In this document: in pieces, positions 25,284 through 34,192 of the stretch
Position numbering within the stretch: position 1 is the stretch's first letter
Layout: each line of letters starts with the position of its first letter
Made by a program: the position numbers and the translations under genes
Notes under the pieces: generated by a model
Database searches by the model: none
The model's input: the letters and a program-made list of their open reading frames with translations, nothing else
Told to the model about the DNA's origin: nothing
NCBI RefSeq assembly: GCF_012933445.1
Contig: NZ_JABBNC010000035.1
Span: 47,076 to 111,075, forward strand
Origin: Actinoplanes sp. TBRC 11911
GTDB lineage: Bacteria > Actinomycetota > Actinomycetes > Mycobacteriales > Micromonosporaceae
DNA length: 64,000 nucleotides
Direction of reading: 5' to 3'

Positions 25284-25405
25284 GGTCAGCCCATCGCCAG
25301 GCTTGCCCGTCGGTGCTGGTCAGCCCATCGCCAGGCTTGCCCGTCGGTGCTGGTCAGCCCATCGCCAGGCTTGCCCGTCGGTGCCGGTCAGTCCACCGCC
25401 AGGCT
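25284..25405. repeat. 34-bp tandem repeat derived from molbindin 3' end
   Basis: Units start at 25284, 25318, 25352 and 25386, exactly 34 bp apart, with the core GGTCAGCCCATCGCCAGGCT then TGCCCGTCGGTGCT. The fourth unit runs into the last codons and stop of the TOBE-domain gene (GGTCAGTCCACCGCCAGGCTG). More degenerate copies of the GTCAGCCCACGG core lie at 25213-25262. The array therefore looks like amplification of the gene's 3' end. Confidence 0.85.
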
Positions 25406-25810
25406 GACCTCGGTCGACTTCACCAGTGCGGTCACCGACGCCCCGGCGCTCAGCTTCAGATCCTCGGCCGCGTCCCGGGTGATGGCCGCCGTCAGCACCT
25501 CGCCGGACCGGAGCGTGATCTTCACGGTGCTCATGACCGACCCGTGCTGGACGCTCGCGACCACACCGGGCACCCGGTTCCGGATGCTGACGTCGTCGAC
25601 CTCGCCGGTCGCCACCGCCACCTCGGTCGACTTGACCAGCGCGCGCACCGCCGTCCCCTCGGCCAGCCCCAGATCGCGGGCCGCCTCGGCGGTGATCGCC
25701 GACGTGACCTCCTGGCCGCCGGACAGCCGTACCTTCACGGCGCTCATCGCGTCACCCGACGCCACCGACACCACGGTGCCGGGGAATTGATTGCGAATAC
25801 TCAGCTGCAT
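25388..25810 (-). CDS. Molbindin-type protein with two TOBE domains
   Basis: A 140-residue protein made of two TOBE (MOP) domains, about 1-68 and 72-140. They repeat the pattern SIRNxxPGxVxSV...VKVxLxSGxExTxAIT...LGLxxGxxVxALVKSTEV. Tandem TOBE proteins bind molybdate or tungstate in the cytosol for storage or homeostasis. ATG at 25810 with GAGGGGCC at proper distance. No mod transporter genes are in the window. The stop codon region is duplicated in the adjacent 34-bp array. Confidence 0.9.
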   Translation of the reverse strand: MQLSIRNQFPGTVVSVASGDAMSAVKVRLSGGQEVTSAITAEAARDLGLAEGTAVRALVKSTEVAVATGEVDDVSIRNRVPGVVASVQHGSVMSTVKITLRSGEVLTAAITRDAAEDLKLSAGASVTALVKSTEVSLAVD

Positions 25811-26446
25811 TATCGGCCCCTCAAGAAAACGATCATTCGATAACACCGTACTGCGTTTCGAGCCCGGCCAGGATTTCTCTTGTCCGTGTCAGATCCACTA
25901 TTTGCCACTCGGCCCGGTCCCGTTCTCGCGAATGGCGGTCGGCGGGCCAAGGCGTACGGTCTGACGATCTCAGGCGGCGCGTTCATGGTGGTGCCGCCGA
26001 GACCGGCCGCCAGCAGCGACTTTATCAGCCCGACGAGCTCCGCCGCCGCTGACGCACAGTGACGCCGGCGCCGCTACCGTGCGTCGACGTCAGCAATCGT
26101 CATAATGCAACCGCGGACAAATCCCCGATCCGCACGCATTGACCCGCGGTCGCCCCCTATTCGGGCCGGCCTCGATCTGACCACTCGTCTCGTCAAACCA
26201 GCCGACGCGATCCCATGGCCGGACGCGCGATCGAGATCCCCGCCGCGCCCGGAGACCGGCCCGTCACGAAACGTCGCACCGGCCGGTTCGGGGCGACGCA
26301 CCGGCATCGCGGCCGCCCGGGTAACCCGCCTTGGGCAAGGCTGCCCGCCGCGCTCCGGCGGGACTACGCAAACGTGCACCAAGACACCTACTACTAACGG
26401 GTGACTGCGCACCCGCCCCGGCCTCGCAGCGTGTTCTGACCCACCC
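25811..26446. other. Intergenic region without a convincing gene
   Basis: About 640 bp between the molbindin start and the WD40 gene. I see no reading frame with domain similarity or a good ribosome-binding site. It contains a 7-bp hairpin (CCCGCCG/CGGCGGG, 26344-26362) and AT-richer stretches near 25830-25880, which should hold the leftward molbindin promoter. Confidence 0.5.
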
Positions 26447-26482
26447 GTGGCCGTATTGACTCGGGTTGAGCGGCTGACCAGC

Positions 26483-27886
26483 ATGGTCGAGGTGACGGTG
26501 GGTTCAAGTGCGCCGGTCCAGGGCGCGCCGGTCAGCTGTGTGGCCTTCCGTGCCGACGGAGCGCGCCTCGCGAGCGGGTCGACCGATCACACGGTGCGGA
26601 TCTGGGAAACCGCCGACCCGAGGCGCCCGGTGATACACACGACGCTGCCGCATTCCGCGCCGATCACCTCGGTGTCGTGGAATCCGGGGGCCGCCGACGT
26701 GCTGGCGACCGGCACCGCCGACGGCACGGTGTCGGTGTGGCGGGTGGTCGACGACCGGCCGCCGTCGCTGATGAAGGCGCTGCCCGGCCATCCCGGCGCG
26801 ATCACCACCGTCGCCTGGACGCCGGACGGCCAGCATCTGCTCTGCCTCATCGGCGGCGGCCGGCTCGCCGTGTGGAACCCGTTCGACGAGGCCTTTCTGG
26901 GCGAGATTCCCGATTGCGTACGCCTCGACGTGTCCCCATCCGGCCTGGTCGCGACTGCGGGTGTGGACGGGCTGGTCAGCGTACGGGATCTGTGGCGTGA
27001 CGCGGCTCCCCTGGCCCGGCGTCCCGTCGCGGTAGCGGAGGCATGCGCGTGGTCGCCGGGCGGGGACGTCCTGGCGGTGGCGGGGGAGGACGGCTCGATC
27101 GAGATGTTCCGGCCGGACCTGACGCCGATGCGCCGCATCCACCCCGGCGACGTGCCGCTGCGCGGGCTGACGTGGGCGCCGGACGGCCGGCACTTAATCG
27201 CGGGCGGCTACGACGGATCGCTGATGGCGCTGTCGATGAACCGCCCGTTGTGGCGCCGCAGCCATGCGCTGGTGTGGCCCCGTTCGCTGGCCGTCGGCGG
27301 CACGGTGGTGGCGTCGGCGACCTTCGCGGGCCGGCCGCACCTGCTGGATCTGCTGGCCGGCGGAACGATCGGGGCTCCCGCGGACGCCCCGGCGCCGTCC
27401 TCGGACCCGTTGTCGGTCCCGTTCCGCGGTGGCGTCCTCGCCGCGAACGGGCGGGTGGTGACCGCCGGGACCGGCGACGACCGGCGGGTGCTGTGGGAGC
27501 ACGACGCCCGGATCGGTGCGGTGTCCGCGCTCGCCGACCGGGTCGTGGTGTCGGCCGCGCACCGGGCGATCCGCCTGCTGGTGCTCGCCGCCGAGGGGCT
27601 GACCGCCGACCACGCGGTCACGCTGCACGCACCGGAACCGGTGAAGACCGTCGCGGTGCTGGGTTCGCCGTCGGTGCCGGTGGTGGTCGCCGCCTCGTAC
27701 GACTTCCGCCTCTACGCGTGGACCGTCGACTGGTCGGGCCCGCCCAGCGGTCCGCGGCTGGTGGGCGAGTTCGGGGCCGGGATCGCCGCGCTGAACCGGC
27801 TCGGCGACTACCGTCTGACCGCCACCGACAACCGGGGTGAGCTGGTCATCCTCGCGCTCGGCGAGGACGGCGCCCTGTCACCCTGA
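26483..27886 (+). CDS. WD40-repeat protein
   Basis: A soluble WD40 propeller of about 467 residues. Repeats are recognisable from CVAFRADGARLASGSTDHTV and SVSWNPGAADVLATGTADGT through VAWTPDGQHLL, CAWSPGGDVLAVAGEDGSIE and LTWAPDGRHLIAGGYDGSL; the later blades are degenerate. Start is either this ATG or a GTG at 26447, which adds 12 residues. There is no fused kinase, protease or NTPase, so it is probably a scaffold for an unknown partner. It ends 9 bp inside the convergent SnoaL-like gene. Confidence 0.85.
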   Translation: MVEVTVGSSAPVQGAPVSCVAFRADGARLASGSTDHTVRIWETADPRRPVIHTTLPHSAPITSVSWNPGAADVLATGTADGTVSVWRVVDDRPPSLMKALPGHPGAITTVAWTPDGQHLLCLIGGGRLAVWNPFDEAFLGEIPDCVRLDVSPSGLVATAGVDGLVSVRDLWRDAAPLARRPVAVAEACAWSPGGDVLAVAGEDGSIEMFRPDLTPMRRIHPGDVPLRGLTWAPDGRHLIAGGYDGSLMALSMNRPLWRRSHALVWPRSLAVGGTVVASATFAGRPHLLDLLAGGTIGAPADAPAPSSDPLSVPFRGGVLAANGRVVTAGTGDDRRVLWEHDARIGAVSALADRVVVSAAHRAIRLLVLAAEGLTADHAVTLHAPEPVKTVAVLGSPSVPVVVAASYDFRLYAWTVDWSGPPSGPRLVGEFGAGIAALNRLGDYRLTATDNRGELVILALGEDGALSP

Positions 27887-28240
27887 CACCTGCGTGATCT
27901 CCATGTCCGACACCAGCCCGTGCACGAACCGGTAGATGTGCACCACCTGCTGGTCCGTGATCACGCCACCCTGCTTGTCCCGTACGACCTGGTGCACCGT
28001 CACGGCCGTACGTCCATCACTGCGATCCGCGTACGCCGTCGGCACGACGGTTGAGTTGATCTCATGCCACTGGTGGCGCCAGTATTCGCGGACCTGGTCG
28101 TGCCCGAGGACCGTCCCGCCCTCCCAGCCGTTGGGCCAGACCACGTCCGGGGTCATGGCGGCGAGCACCGCGTTGACGTCGCGGCGGTTGAAGGCGGCGT
28201 ACATGTTGGCCAGAAGCTGATGGTTCGCGGGCCCGGTCAC
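27878..28240 (-). CDS. SnoaL/NTF2-like protein
   Basis: A 120-residue nuclear-transport-factor-2-like cone fold: YAAFNRRDVNAVLAAMTPDVVW, GHDQVREYWRHQW and VHIYRFVHGLVSDMEI are typical of the SnoaL-like group. Members are small ligand-binding or isomerase-type proteins of variable function. The GTG start overlaps the MmcQ-like stop by 4 bp, so the two are coupled. Confidence 0.83.
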   Translation of the reverse strand: MTGPANHQLLANMYAAFNRRDVNAVLAAMTPDVVWPNGWEGGTVLGHDQVREYWRHQWHEINSTVVPTAYADRSDGRTAVTVHQVVRDKQGGVITDQQVVHIYRFVHGLVSDMEITQVSG

Positions 28241-28707
28241 CGGCTCACTCCTTTGTCAGCGTTGTCAGCGTTGGTATGCCACGCCTGTTTGTCGACGTTG
28301 GTACGCCACGCCTGCGCCCGTCGCGGCGAGGCGCGCGACAGCCAGGCGTCCTGAACGATCTCGGCCAGCTCCTGCCGGGAGATCTCGCCGATGCGGCTGG
28401 CCCGCAGCAGCACCGACAGATGCCCGTCGAAATGCGGGGTGGTGAAGAACGGCGTCGAGGTGTCCTGGACCAGCGCCAGCTTGTCCGCCTCCGACTCGAC
28501 CCAGAAGACGATCACGTCCGGGTAGCGCTCGCCGGTGTCCGGGTCGACGGCATCCGGCCGCGGATTGCGGAAGAAGATGAACGACTTGCGGCCCACCTGA
28601 TAGACCGGGTTGTCCGACGAGCCGTCCACCACGCTCACGTGCGGCATCGCCATCGCGAGCTCGTGCACGTCGTCGATGCGGGCCGCGCGTTCGCCGTCCC
28701 CGTCCAT
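28237..28707 (-). CDS. MmcQ/YjbR-family protein
   Basis: A 156-residue protein of the MmcQ/YjbR (CyaY-like) fold: VHELAMAMPHVS, YQVGRKSFIFFR and FFTTPHFDGHLSVLLR match the family. Proposed to bind DNA, but the role is unproven. The C-terminal tail contains a short internal duplication (TNVDKQAWHTNADNADK) that also shows at DNA level as a repeated TTGGTAYGCCACGCCTG. ATG at 28707. It is the first gene of a two-gene unit with the SnoaL-like protein. Confidence 0.85.
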   Translation of the reverse strand: MDGDGERAARIDDVHELAMAMPHVSVVDGSSDNPVYQVGRKSFIFFRNPRPDAVDPDTGERYPDVIVFWVESEADKLALVQDTSTPFFTTPHFDGHLSVLLRASRIGEISRQELAEIVQDAWLSRASPRRAQAWRTNVDKQAWHTNADNADKGVSR

Positions 28708-28746
28708 GCCTCGCAGAATAACGTGAACGGGCCTTAGGGTGTGCTC

Positions 28747-30006
28747 ATGATCGCTCACCCGGGACTTCGCTTCACGGACCACGTCGTCAACGTTCCGCTC
28801 GATCATGGACGGCCCGGCGCCGGCACGATCGAGGTCTTCGCCCGGGAGGTGGTCGCCGCCGACCGCACCGGCGAGGACCTGCCCTGGCTGCTGTTCCTGC
28901 AGGGCGGTCCGGGCGGCAAGTCACCCCGGCCGCTGCGCGCCGAGAGCTGGATCGGCCGGGCGGTGCAGACGCATCGATTATTACTGCTCGACCAGCGCGG
29001 CACCGGCCGCAGCACGCCGCTGACCGCGCGCACGGTCGCCGGCATGTCCGCGGAGGATCTCGCCGACCGCACCAAGCTGTTCCGCGCGGACAGCATCGTC
29101 GCCGACGCCGAGATCCTCCGGGAGAAGGTCGCCGGTGGCGCGCGCTGGGACACGCTGGGCCAGAGCTACGGCGGTTTCGTCACGCTCGCCTACCTTTCGG
29201 CGGCCCCGCACGCGCTGCGCACCTGCTACATCACCGGCGGCCTGCCCGGCCTGACCGCCACGGCCGACGAGGTCTACGCCCGTACGTATCCGCGCGTGGC
29301 CGCGAAGAACGCCGAGTATTACCGCGCCTTCCCCGCCGATCGCGCAGCCGTCCGCCGCATCGCCGACCATTTGACCACCACGGATGTACGCCTCCCCGAC
29401 GGCGACCGCCTCACCGTGGCCCGGTTGCGCGTGCTGGGCAACGGTTTCGGCATGAGCTACGGGTACGCGCAGCTGCACTGGCTCCTCGACGAGGCGTGGA
29501 ACGGCGACGAGCTCTCCGACACCTTCCGCCACGAGGTGATGCGCCTGACCGGTTTCGTGGACCAGCCACTGTTCGCGTTGCAGGAATACTGCTACGGCCT
29601 CGGTAAAGTCGCGACGGACTGGGCCGCGGCCCGCGCTCTGAAATCGCGCCCCGAGTTCGCCGAGGACGCCGACCCGCTGCTGTTCACCGGCGAGATGATG
29701 TACCCCTGGATGTTCACCGACATCACCGCCCTGAAGCCCTTCGCCGGCGCCGCGGACATCCTGGCCCGCACCGACGACTGGCCGCCGCTCTACGACCTGG
29801 ACCGCCTGGCCGCCAACGAGATCCCGGTGTGCGCGGCCGTCTACGCCGACGACATGTACGTGGACGCGGGCCTGTCACTGGACACGGCCGCCGCGGTGGG
29901 CAACGTCCGCACCTGGGTGACGAACGAGCACGAACACGACGGCCTGCGCACGTCCGGCGACGAGATCCTGAGCCACTTGATGGACATGGCGGCCGGCTTG
30001 CGCTGA
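28747..30006 (+). CDS. Proline iminopeptidase-like alpha/beta hydrolase (S33)
   Basis: A 419-residue S33-family hydrolase. The oxyanion-hole motif FLQGGPGGKS is at 50-59, DQRGTGRS at 82-89, and nucleophile Ser140 in GQSYGG. The late NEHEHDGLR holds the candidate catalytic His, and DDMYVDA the acid. Family members remove N-terminal proline or related residues from peptides in the cytosol. A GTG two codons upstream (28741) is an alternative start. Terminated by the strong hairpin at 30016. Confidence 0.9.
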   Translation: MIAHPGLRFTDHVVNVPLDHGRPGAGTIEVFAREVVAADRTGEDLPWLLFLQGGPGGKSPRPLRAESWIGRAVQTHRLLLLDQRGTGRSTPLTARTVAGMSAEDLADRTKLFRADSIVADAEILREKVAGGARWDTLGQSYGGFVTLAYLSAAPHALRTCYITGGLPGLTATADEVYARTYPRVAAKNAEYYRAFPADRAAVRRIADHLTTTDVRLPDGDRLTVARLRVLGNGFGMSYGYAQLHWLLDEAWNGDELSDTFRHEVMRLTGFVDQPLFALQEYCYGLGKVATDWAAARALKSRPEFAEDADPLLFTGEMMYPWMFTDITALKPFAGAADILARTDDWPPLYDLDRLAANEIPVCAAVYADDMYVDAGLSLDTAAAVGNVRTWVTNEHEHDGLRTSGDEILSHLMDMAAGLR

Positions 30007-30015
30007 TCGTCGGTC

Positions 30016-30041
30016 GGCCGGGGGTGGAGAGTCCCCCGGCC
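30016..30041. terminator. Bidirectional terminator hairpin
   Basis: GGCCGGGGG and CCCCCGGCC form a perfect 9-bp stem with an 8-nt loop in the 51 bp between two convergent genes. No T-tract, as commonly seen in actinobacteria. Confidence 0.7.
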
Positions 30042-30057
30042 TCCCGGCCCCCGGTCT

Positions 30058-30612
30058 TCAGGTGGTGAAATCGGCGTCGGCGGCGGTGACCACCGCTGCG
30101 ACACGGCCTGGGGCGTCGCTGAACCGCCAGTACAGGTTCGTGTGGGAGATGACCTTGTCCGGGGTCGGCGCGCCGTAGGCGGTCAGATCCTCGGTGGTGT
30201 GCGCGTCCGAGACGAGGACCGTGTCGTAGCCGCGGGCCATCGCACCGTGCAGCGTCGACCGGATGCACGCGTCGGTCTGAGCGCCCGAGACGAACACCCG
30301 GCCGACGCCCCGCTCGGCCAGCACCTGCTCGAGATCGGTGCCCTCGAACGAATCGCCGTAATACTTCTGCACCAGCGCCTCACGTTCGCCGCGCTCCAGC
30401 TCCGGAACGTACCGCCAGGCCTCGCTGTCCGTCGGTAACTCGTCGGAGTTGTGCTGCACCCAGACGACCTCGACACCCGCGCCCCGCGCCCGCTCCACGA
30501 GCCCGGCGATCGTGGCCACCACCTTGTCGCGTTCGTAGGCCCCCTGCACCACACCGTTCTGCACGTCGATCACCAGCAGCGCGCTGTGGGGGCGGTTGTC
30601 GAGCGTCGTCAT
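30058..30612 (-). CDS. Cysteine hydrolase (isochorismatase/nicotinamidase-like)
   Basis: A 184-residue isochorismatase-fold hydrolase with the catalytic triad Asp16 (VIDVQNG), Lys83 (VQKYYGDSF) and Cys116 (SGAQTDACIRS), plus the cis-peptide region just before the Cys. The family includes nicotinamidases and ureidoacrylate-type amidohydrolases; the substrate is not determined. ATG at 30612 with AGGAG five bases upstream. Confidence 0.9.
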   Translation of the reverse strand: MTTLDNRPHSALLVIDVQNGVVQGAYERDKVVATIAGLVERARGAGVEVVWVQHNSDELPTDSEAWRYVPELERGEREALVQKYYGDSFEGTDLEQVLAERGVGRVFVSGAQTDACIRSTLHGAMARGYDTVLVSDAHTTEDLTAYGAPTPDKVISHTNLYWRFSDAPGRVAAVVTAADADFTT

Positions 30613-30767
30613 GGCTACTCCTCGGCTGAGGTGGATCCGACCCCACGAACATAGACCGACCCCCTGACAACCGGGCCAGAGATTCATGCCGGTGCCCCGT
30701 GAACACGGCCACGTTGCCGTCGCGGTGGCCTTCGTCATACGGCCGGACGACCGGATCCGCTGCAAGC

Positions 30768-31580
30768 ATGATTCCCATGCTCAGGCCCGAGATCATGAAC
30801 TACTACCAGCGCGGTGGCGAACGAAATCGTCTCACCGTCTCCAGCCGGGGTCGGCTGGAGTTCCTCCGCACCTGGGACGTCCTGACCCGGGTGCTGCCCG
30901 CACCACCCGCGACGGTGCTGGATGTCGGCGGTGCCACCGGTGTCTATGCGGGCCCGCTCGCACGGGCCGGCTATCGCGTGTGCGTTATCGATCCGGTGCC
31001 CGAGTATGTTGCCGAGGCGTCCGCTCTGGACGGAGTGGCGGCCGTCGTCGGGGATGGCCGTGCGCTGCCGGCGGCCGACGACACCGCCGACGCGGTGCTG
31101 TTGTTCGGCCCGCTGTATCACGTGCTGGACCGGGCCGAACGGATCGTGGTCTGGCGCGAGGCCGCTCGAGTCGTACGGCCCGAGGGTGTGATCGTGGCCG
31201 CGACGATCAGCCGGTTCTTCCCGCTGTTCGACGGCTTGACCCGGGGTTTCTTCCGGGACCTGCGGTATCGCCGGCTGGTGGAGCAGACATTGTCGGACGG
31301 CACCTATCGAAACGTCGACGGTGAGCCGGCCTGGTTCACGACCGCGTACCTGCATCATCCGGACGAGTTGCTGAGTGAACCCGCGGAGGCCGGTCTGATG
31401 GTGCGCCGGCGGATCACCGTGGAAGGTCCGCTGCGGATCATCGGCTCTCGCCTGGACGAAATCCTGGCCGACCCGCAAGAGACCGCTGTCATGCTGGAGA
31501 TGCTGCGCACCGTGGAAGACGAACCATCCCTGCTCGGCGATAGTCATGTCCTTTCCGTCGCGACACCGCTTCGCGGCTGA
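30768..31580 (+). CDS. Class I SAM-dependent methyltransferase
   Basis: A 270-residue Rossmann-fold methyltransferase: motif I VLDVGGATGVYAGPLARAG, acidic end of strand 2 in VIDPVPE, and motif III region AARVVRPEGVIVAA. The opening YYQRGGERNRL is typical of the UbiE/Methyltransf_11 group. The start could also be the ATG at 30777. Divergent from the isochorismatase gene over 155 bp. Acceptor unknown. Confidence 0.85.
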   Translation: MIPMLRPEIMNYYQRGGERNRLTVSSRGRLEFLRTWDVLTRVLPAPPATVLDVGGATGVYAGPLARAGYRVCVIDPVPEYVAEASALDGVAAVVGDGRALPAADDTADAVLLFGPLYHVLDRAERIVVWREAARVVRPEGVIVAATISRFFPLFDGLTRGFFRDLRYRRLVEQTLSDGTYRNVDGEPAWFTTAYLHHPDELLSEPAEAGLMVRRRITVEGPLRIIGSRLDEILADPQETAVMLEMLRTVEDEPSLLGDSHVLSVATPLRG

Positions 31581-31673
31581 GGCGCATCCGGCGGGTCAGG
31601 TTTCGGTGCCGATCGACGATCAGGGCGGTAGCGATGAGCTCGTCGGCGCCGTAGCGTGCTGCCCGCGACTGAG

Positions 31674-32303
31674 TCATGATCCGGCCGGGGTCGTCTGCGT
31701 CTCGATGTAGTTGATGGCGGTGTCGAGCGCGGTTTCGAGTGCCTTGGTGTCTCGGCGGACCTGACTGAGCAACAGGCCGCCCTGGGCAGCGGCGAGCAGA
31801 GCGAGCCCCAGCTCCTCGGGATCGGCGTCCGCCCGGAGCTCGCCGGTGGCCTGCATGGCGGCCAGGCCGGCAACGAGCAGCTTCTCCCATTGCGCGAACG
31901 ACTGGGCGAGCCGGGCGCGAGCAATCGGATTGGGCTCGGCGAGGTTGCTCGCGAGCGAGCCCAACGGGCAGCCGCCGACGCACTCGGCCTGACGAGTCAG
32001 GTCGACCACAAGATCACGCCATCTGCGGAGCGCCGCCAGACTGTCCATCCGGTCGAGACCCATATGTTGAACGTCGAGGACGATTTCGGTCAGCCGGTCG
32101 ACCACCGCCAGGACGAGCTCATCCTTGTCGCGGAAGTAGTGATAGAGCTGCGAGGGGCTGACCGCCGCAGCGCGTTGAATGTCTTCGAGAGTTGTGCGTG
32201 TCACGCCGTGTTCCAGCATGAGCCCGGAGGCCGCATCGACTATGCGGAGACGCGTGGCCTGTCCTTTCGCCGTCAATCGACGCTTATCCTCACTCGCGGT
32301 CAT
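31674..32303 (-). CDS. TetR-family transcriptional regulator
   Basis: A 209-residue repressor. The HTH lies in the first 65 residues (TRTTLEDIQRAAAVSPSQLYHYFRDKDELV), followed by a helical ligand-binding domain with ECVGGCPLGSLASNL, which is typical of TetR proteins near quinone or aldehyde-responsive dehydrogenase genes (TetR_C_6/YcdC-like). ATG at 32303. Divergent from the SDR gene at 32600, which is the likely target. This pair is less GC-rich than the surroundings, suggesting transfer. Confidence 0.88.
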   Translation of the reverse strand: MTASEDKRRLTAKGQATRLRIVDAASGLMLEHGVTRTTLEDIQRAAAVSPSQLYHYFRDKDELVLAVVDRLTEIVLDVQHMGLDRMDSLAALRRWRDLVVDLTRQAECVGGCPLGSLASNLAEPNPIARARLAQSFAQWEKLLVAGLAAMQATGELRADADPEELGLALLAAAQGGLLLSQVRRDTKALETALDTAINYIETQTTPAGS

Positions 32304-32323
32304 GCGCCACCGTACCTCGTTTA

Positions 32324-32335
32324 GAGTTGCCACTC
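32324..32335. promoter_or_regulatory. Candidate TetR operator
   Basis: GAGT-TGCC-ACTC, an inverted repeat 21 bp upstream of the TetR start. A related inverted repeat CCACT-CCA-AGTGG follows near 32365. Both lie in the 296-bp divergent region shared with the SDR gene. The rest of that region is AT-richer and holds no gene. Confidence 0.4.
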
Positions 32336-32599
32336 CAAAAATCGCCCGGCATACTCGGTGCATCCACTCCAAGTGGGAAAGCGAAGCAGGATTCTGCCGA
32401 CAAAGATTGCCCTGATAAACAGCGCAAGGAGGCCGCAGGCGGCGATATTCGCCAAGGCCTCCGAGTAACTGCGGTGTGGCACTACGAGAAGAAACCCGGG
32501 AAAGAGGAACCTCGGGGTCCGTCCCGTTTTCAAAAGAGGATGGATCTCGCGATAACTCCTGCTCTAATCGTCTATCGGATCACCGAAAAGGAGTTTGAA

Positions 32600-33376
32600 A
32601 TGTCGGGACTGGCGGGCAAGGTCGCCCTGGTGACAGGGGCTAGTACGGCGGGTATCGGTCGGAGCACAGCACTCAAACTGGCCCGCGAGGGCGCCCGCGT
32701 CGCCGTGCACTATCGGAACGGCAAACAAGGTGCCGAAGAGACACTGGCGGCCGTTGAAGCGGAAGGCGGTTCCGGCTTCCTCGTGTGCGCGGACTTCTCT
32801 GAGCCTGGAGGTGCCAAGAAGTTGTGGGCCGACTTCGACCTGCATTCGCAAACGGTCGACATCGTGGTCAACAATGCCGGCTTGCGCGGTCCTGGCTTTG
32901 ACGGCCTCGCGGGAGCCGAAGAGAAACTTTACGACCAACTCTTCGCGATCAACCTCAGGGCGCCGCTGTTGATCATCCAAGAGGCTCTGCGCCGGATGCC
33001 GAACGGTGGTCGCATCATCAATGTCTCCACCGCCGCCACCTATGTGGCGATTCCGTCGGACCTTCTGTACTCGACACTCAAAGCCGGTACCAACCTTGCG
33101 ACTCGCACCCTCGCATGGGAGCTGGGTGGTCGCAAAATCACCGTGAACTCCGTCGCCCCAGGATTCATCAACGCCCCCATGGCCGCACCGTTTCTGGCGG
33201 TTCCCGAGATCGCGGCGTGGATGAAAACCATCAACGCCCTTCAGGATGTCGGGGAGCCCATTGACGTGGCGAACGTGATCGTGTTCCTGGCTTCCGATGA
33301 AGGGCGCTGGATCACCGGTCAGGTGCTGGACGCCAGCGGAGGCACCGTTCTCGGCGTACCTCCCATTCAGCGCTGA
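32600..33376 (+). CDS. SDR family oxidoreductase (FabG-like)
   Basis: Classical 258-residue short-chain dehydrogenase: TGASTAGIG at 12-20, NNAG at 91-94, catalytic Ser143, Tyr157, Lys161 (YSTLKAG), and the C-terminal WITGQVLDASGG. ATG behind AAGGAG. The codon choice is less GC-biased than the neighbours. It is divergent from a TetR regulator and probably repressed by it. Substrate unknown; quinone or small carbonyl compounds are possible by analogy with TetR-linked SDRs. Confidence 0.9.
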   Translation: MSGLAGKVALVTGASTAGIGRSTALKLAREGARVAVHYRNGKQGAEETLAAVEAEGGSGFLVCADFSEPGGAKKLWADFDLHSQTVDIVVNNAGLRGPGFDGLAGAEEKLYDQLFAINLRAPLLIIQEALRRMPNGGRIINVSTAATYVAIPSDLLYSTLKAGTNLATRTLAWELGGRKITVNSVAPGFINAPMAAPFLAVPEIAAWMKTINALQDVGEPIDVANVIVFLASDEGRWITGQVLDASGGTVLGVPPIQR

Positions 33377-33487
33377 TCGGTGACCGCCCGTCAGACCTCG
33401 TCCGACGGCTGAGCCTCAGACGCCATCCGAGCCGCCCGGGCGATGCGCTTATGTCCCCGCGGCGCGACGCCGTCGCGGTGGGTTGGC

Positions 33488-34192
33488 TCAGCGACGACGC
33501 AACAACCACCCGCCTGACGCCAGGGTGCCGAGGGCCCAGGCGGCGGTGACGGCGAGGCCCGCCCAGGGGCCGATCGGCAGGCTCGCGGGATCGGCCGTGG
33601 TCTGGATGGAGAGGCCGGCCGTCGAGGGGCCTATCCGGTAGAGGGCCTCCTGCCAGTCGCGGTCCGGGAAGAAAGGGATGATGGCGGGGATGACGTAGAG
33701 GGCGCTCAGAGTGGCGCCGGCGGCGAAAGGCGCGTTTCGCAGGAGGGCGCCGACGCCCAGGCCGAACAGCGCTGTCAGGGAAAGGTAGAGCACTGAGCCG
33801 GCCGCGGCGCGCAGCACGGTTGTCGATGTCAGTGCCGGGTAGGACGAGGAGATCAGGCGACCCGCGAGCACCGATGCGCCCACCGCCAGCAGTGCCGCCC
33901 CGGAGACGCCGAGCAGCAGCCAAGCGCTCTTCGCGAAAAGCACGGGCAGGCGGCGGGGCACCGCCAGCCATGTGGTCTGGATGAGGCCGGTCGAGTACTC
34001 GCCGGCGAGCAGTTGCACGCCGGCCAGCGCGGCCACGGCCTGGCCGATGAGCACGCCCTGGAGGCTTGCGTGCACCGGGTCTGGACCGTCCACTACGGCC
34101 ATCGCCGAGCCCGCTGCCGTCACCGCGACCAGCAGGATCAACAGCAGGAGCGGGCCACGCCGGGTGCGCAACTTCGTGAGCTCGGCCCTCAT
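33488..34192 (-). CDS. ABC-2 type transporter permease
   Basis: A 234-residue membrane protein with six hydrophobic helices and an N-terminal MRAELTKLRTRRGP stretch typical of ABC-2 permeases. LLAGEYSTGLIQTTWLAVPRR is the conserved cytoplasmic segment seen in this exporter family. It overlaps the preceding permease gene by 4 bp and forms a three-gene exporter with it and the ATPase. Substrate unknown. Confidence 0.88.
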   Translation of the reverse strand: MRAELTKLRTRRGPLLLLILLVAVTAAGSAMAVVDGPDPVHASLQGVLIGQAVAALAGVQLLAGEYSTGLIQTTWLAVPRRLPVLFAKSAWLLLGVSGAALLAVGASVLAGRLISSSYPALTSTTVLRAAAGSVLYLSLTALFGLGVGALLRNAPFAAGATLSALYVIPAIIPFFPDRDWQEALYRIGPSTAGLSIQTTADPASLPIGPWAGLAVTAAWALGTLASGGWLLRRR

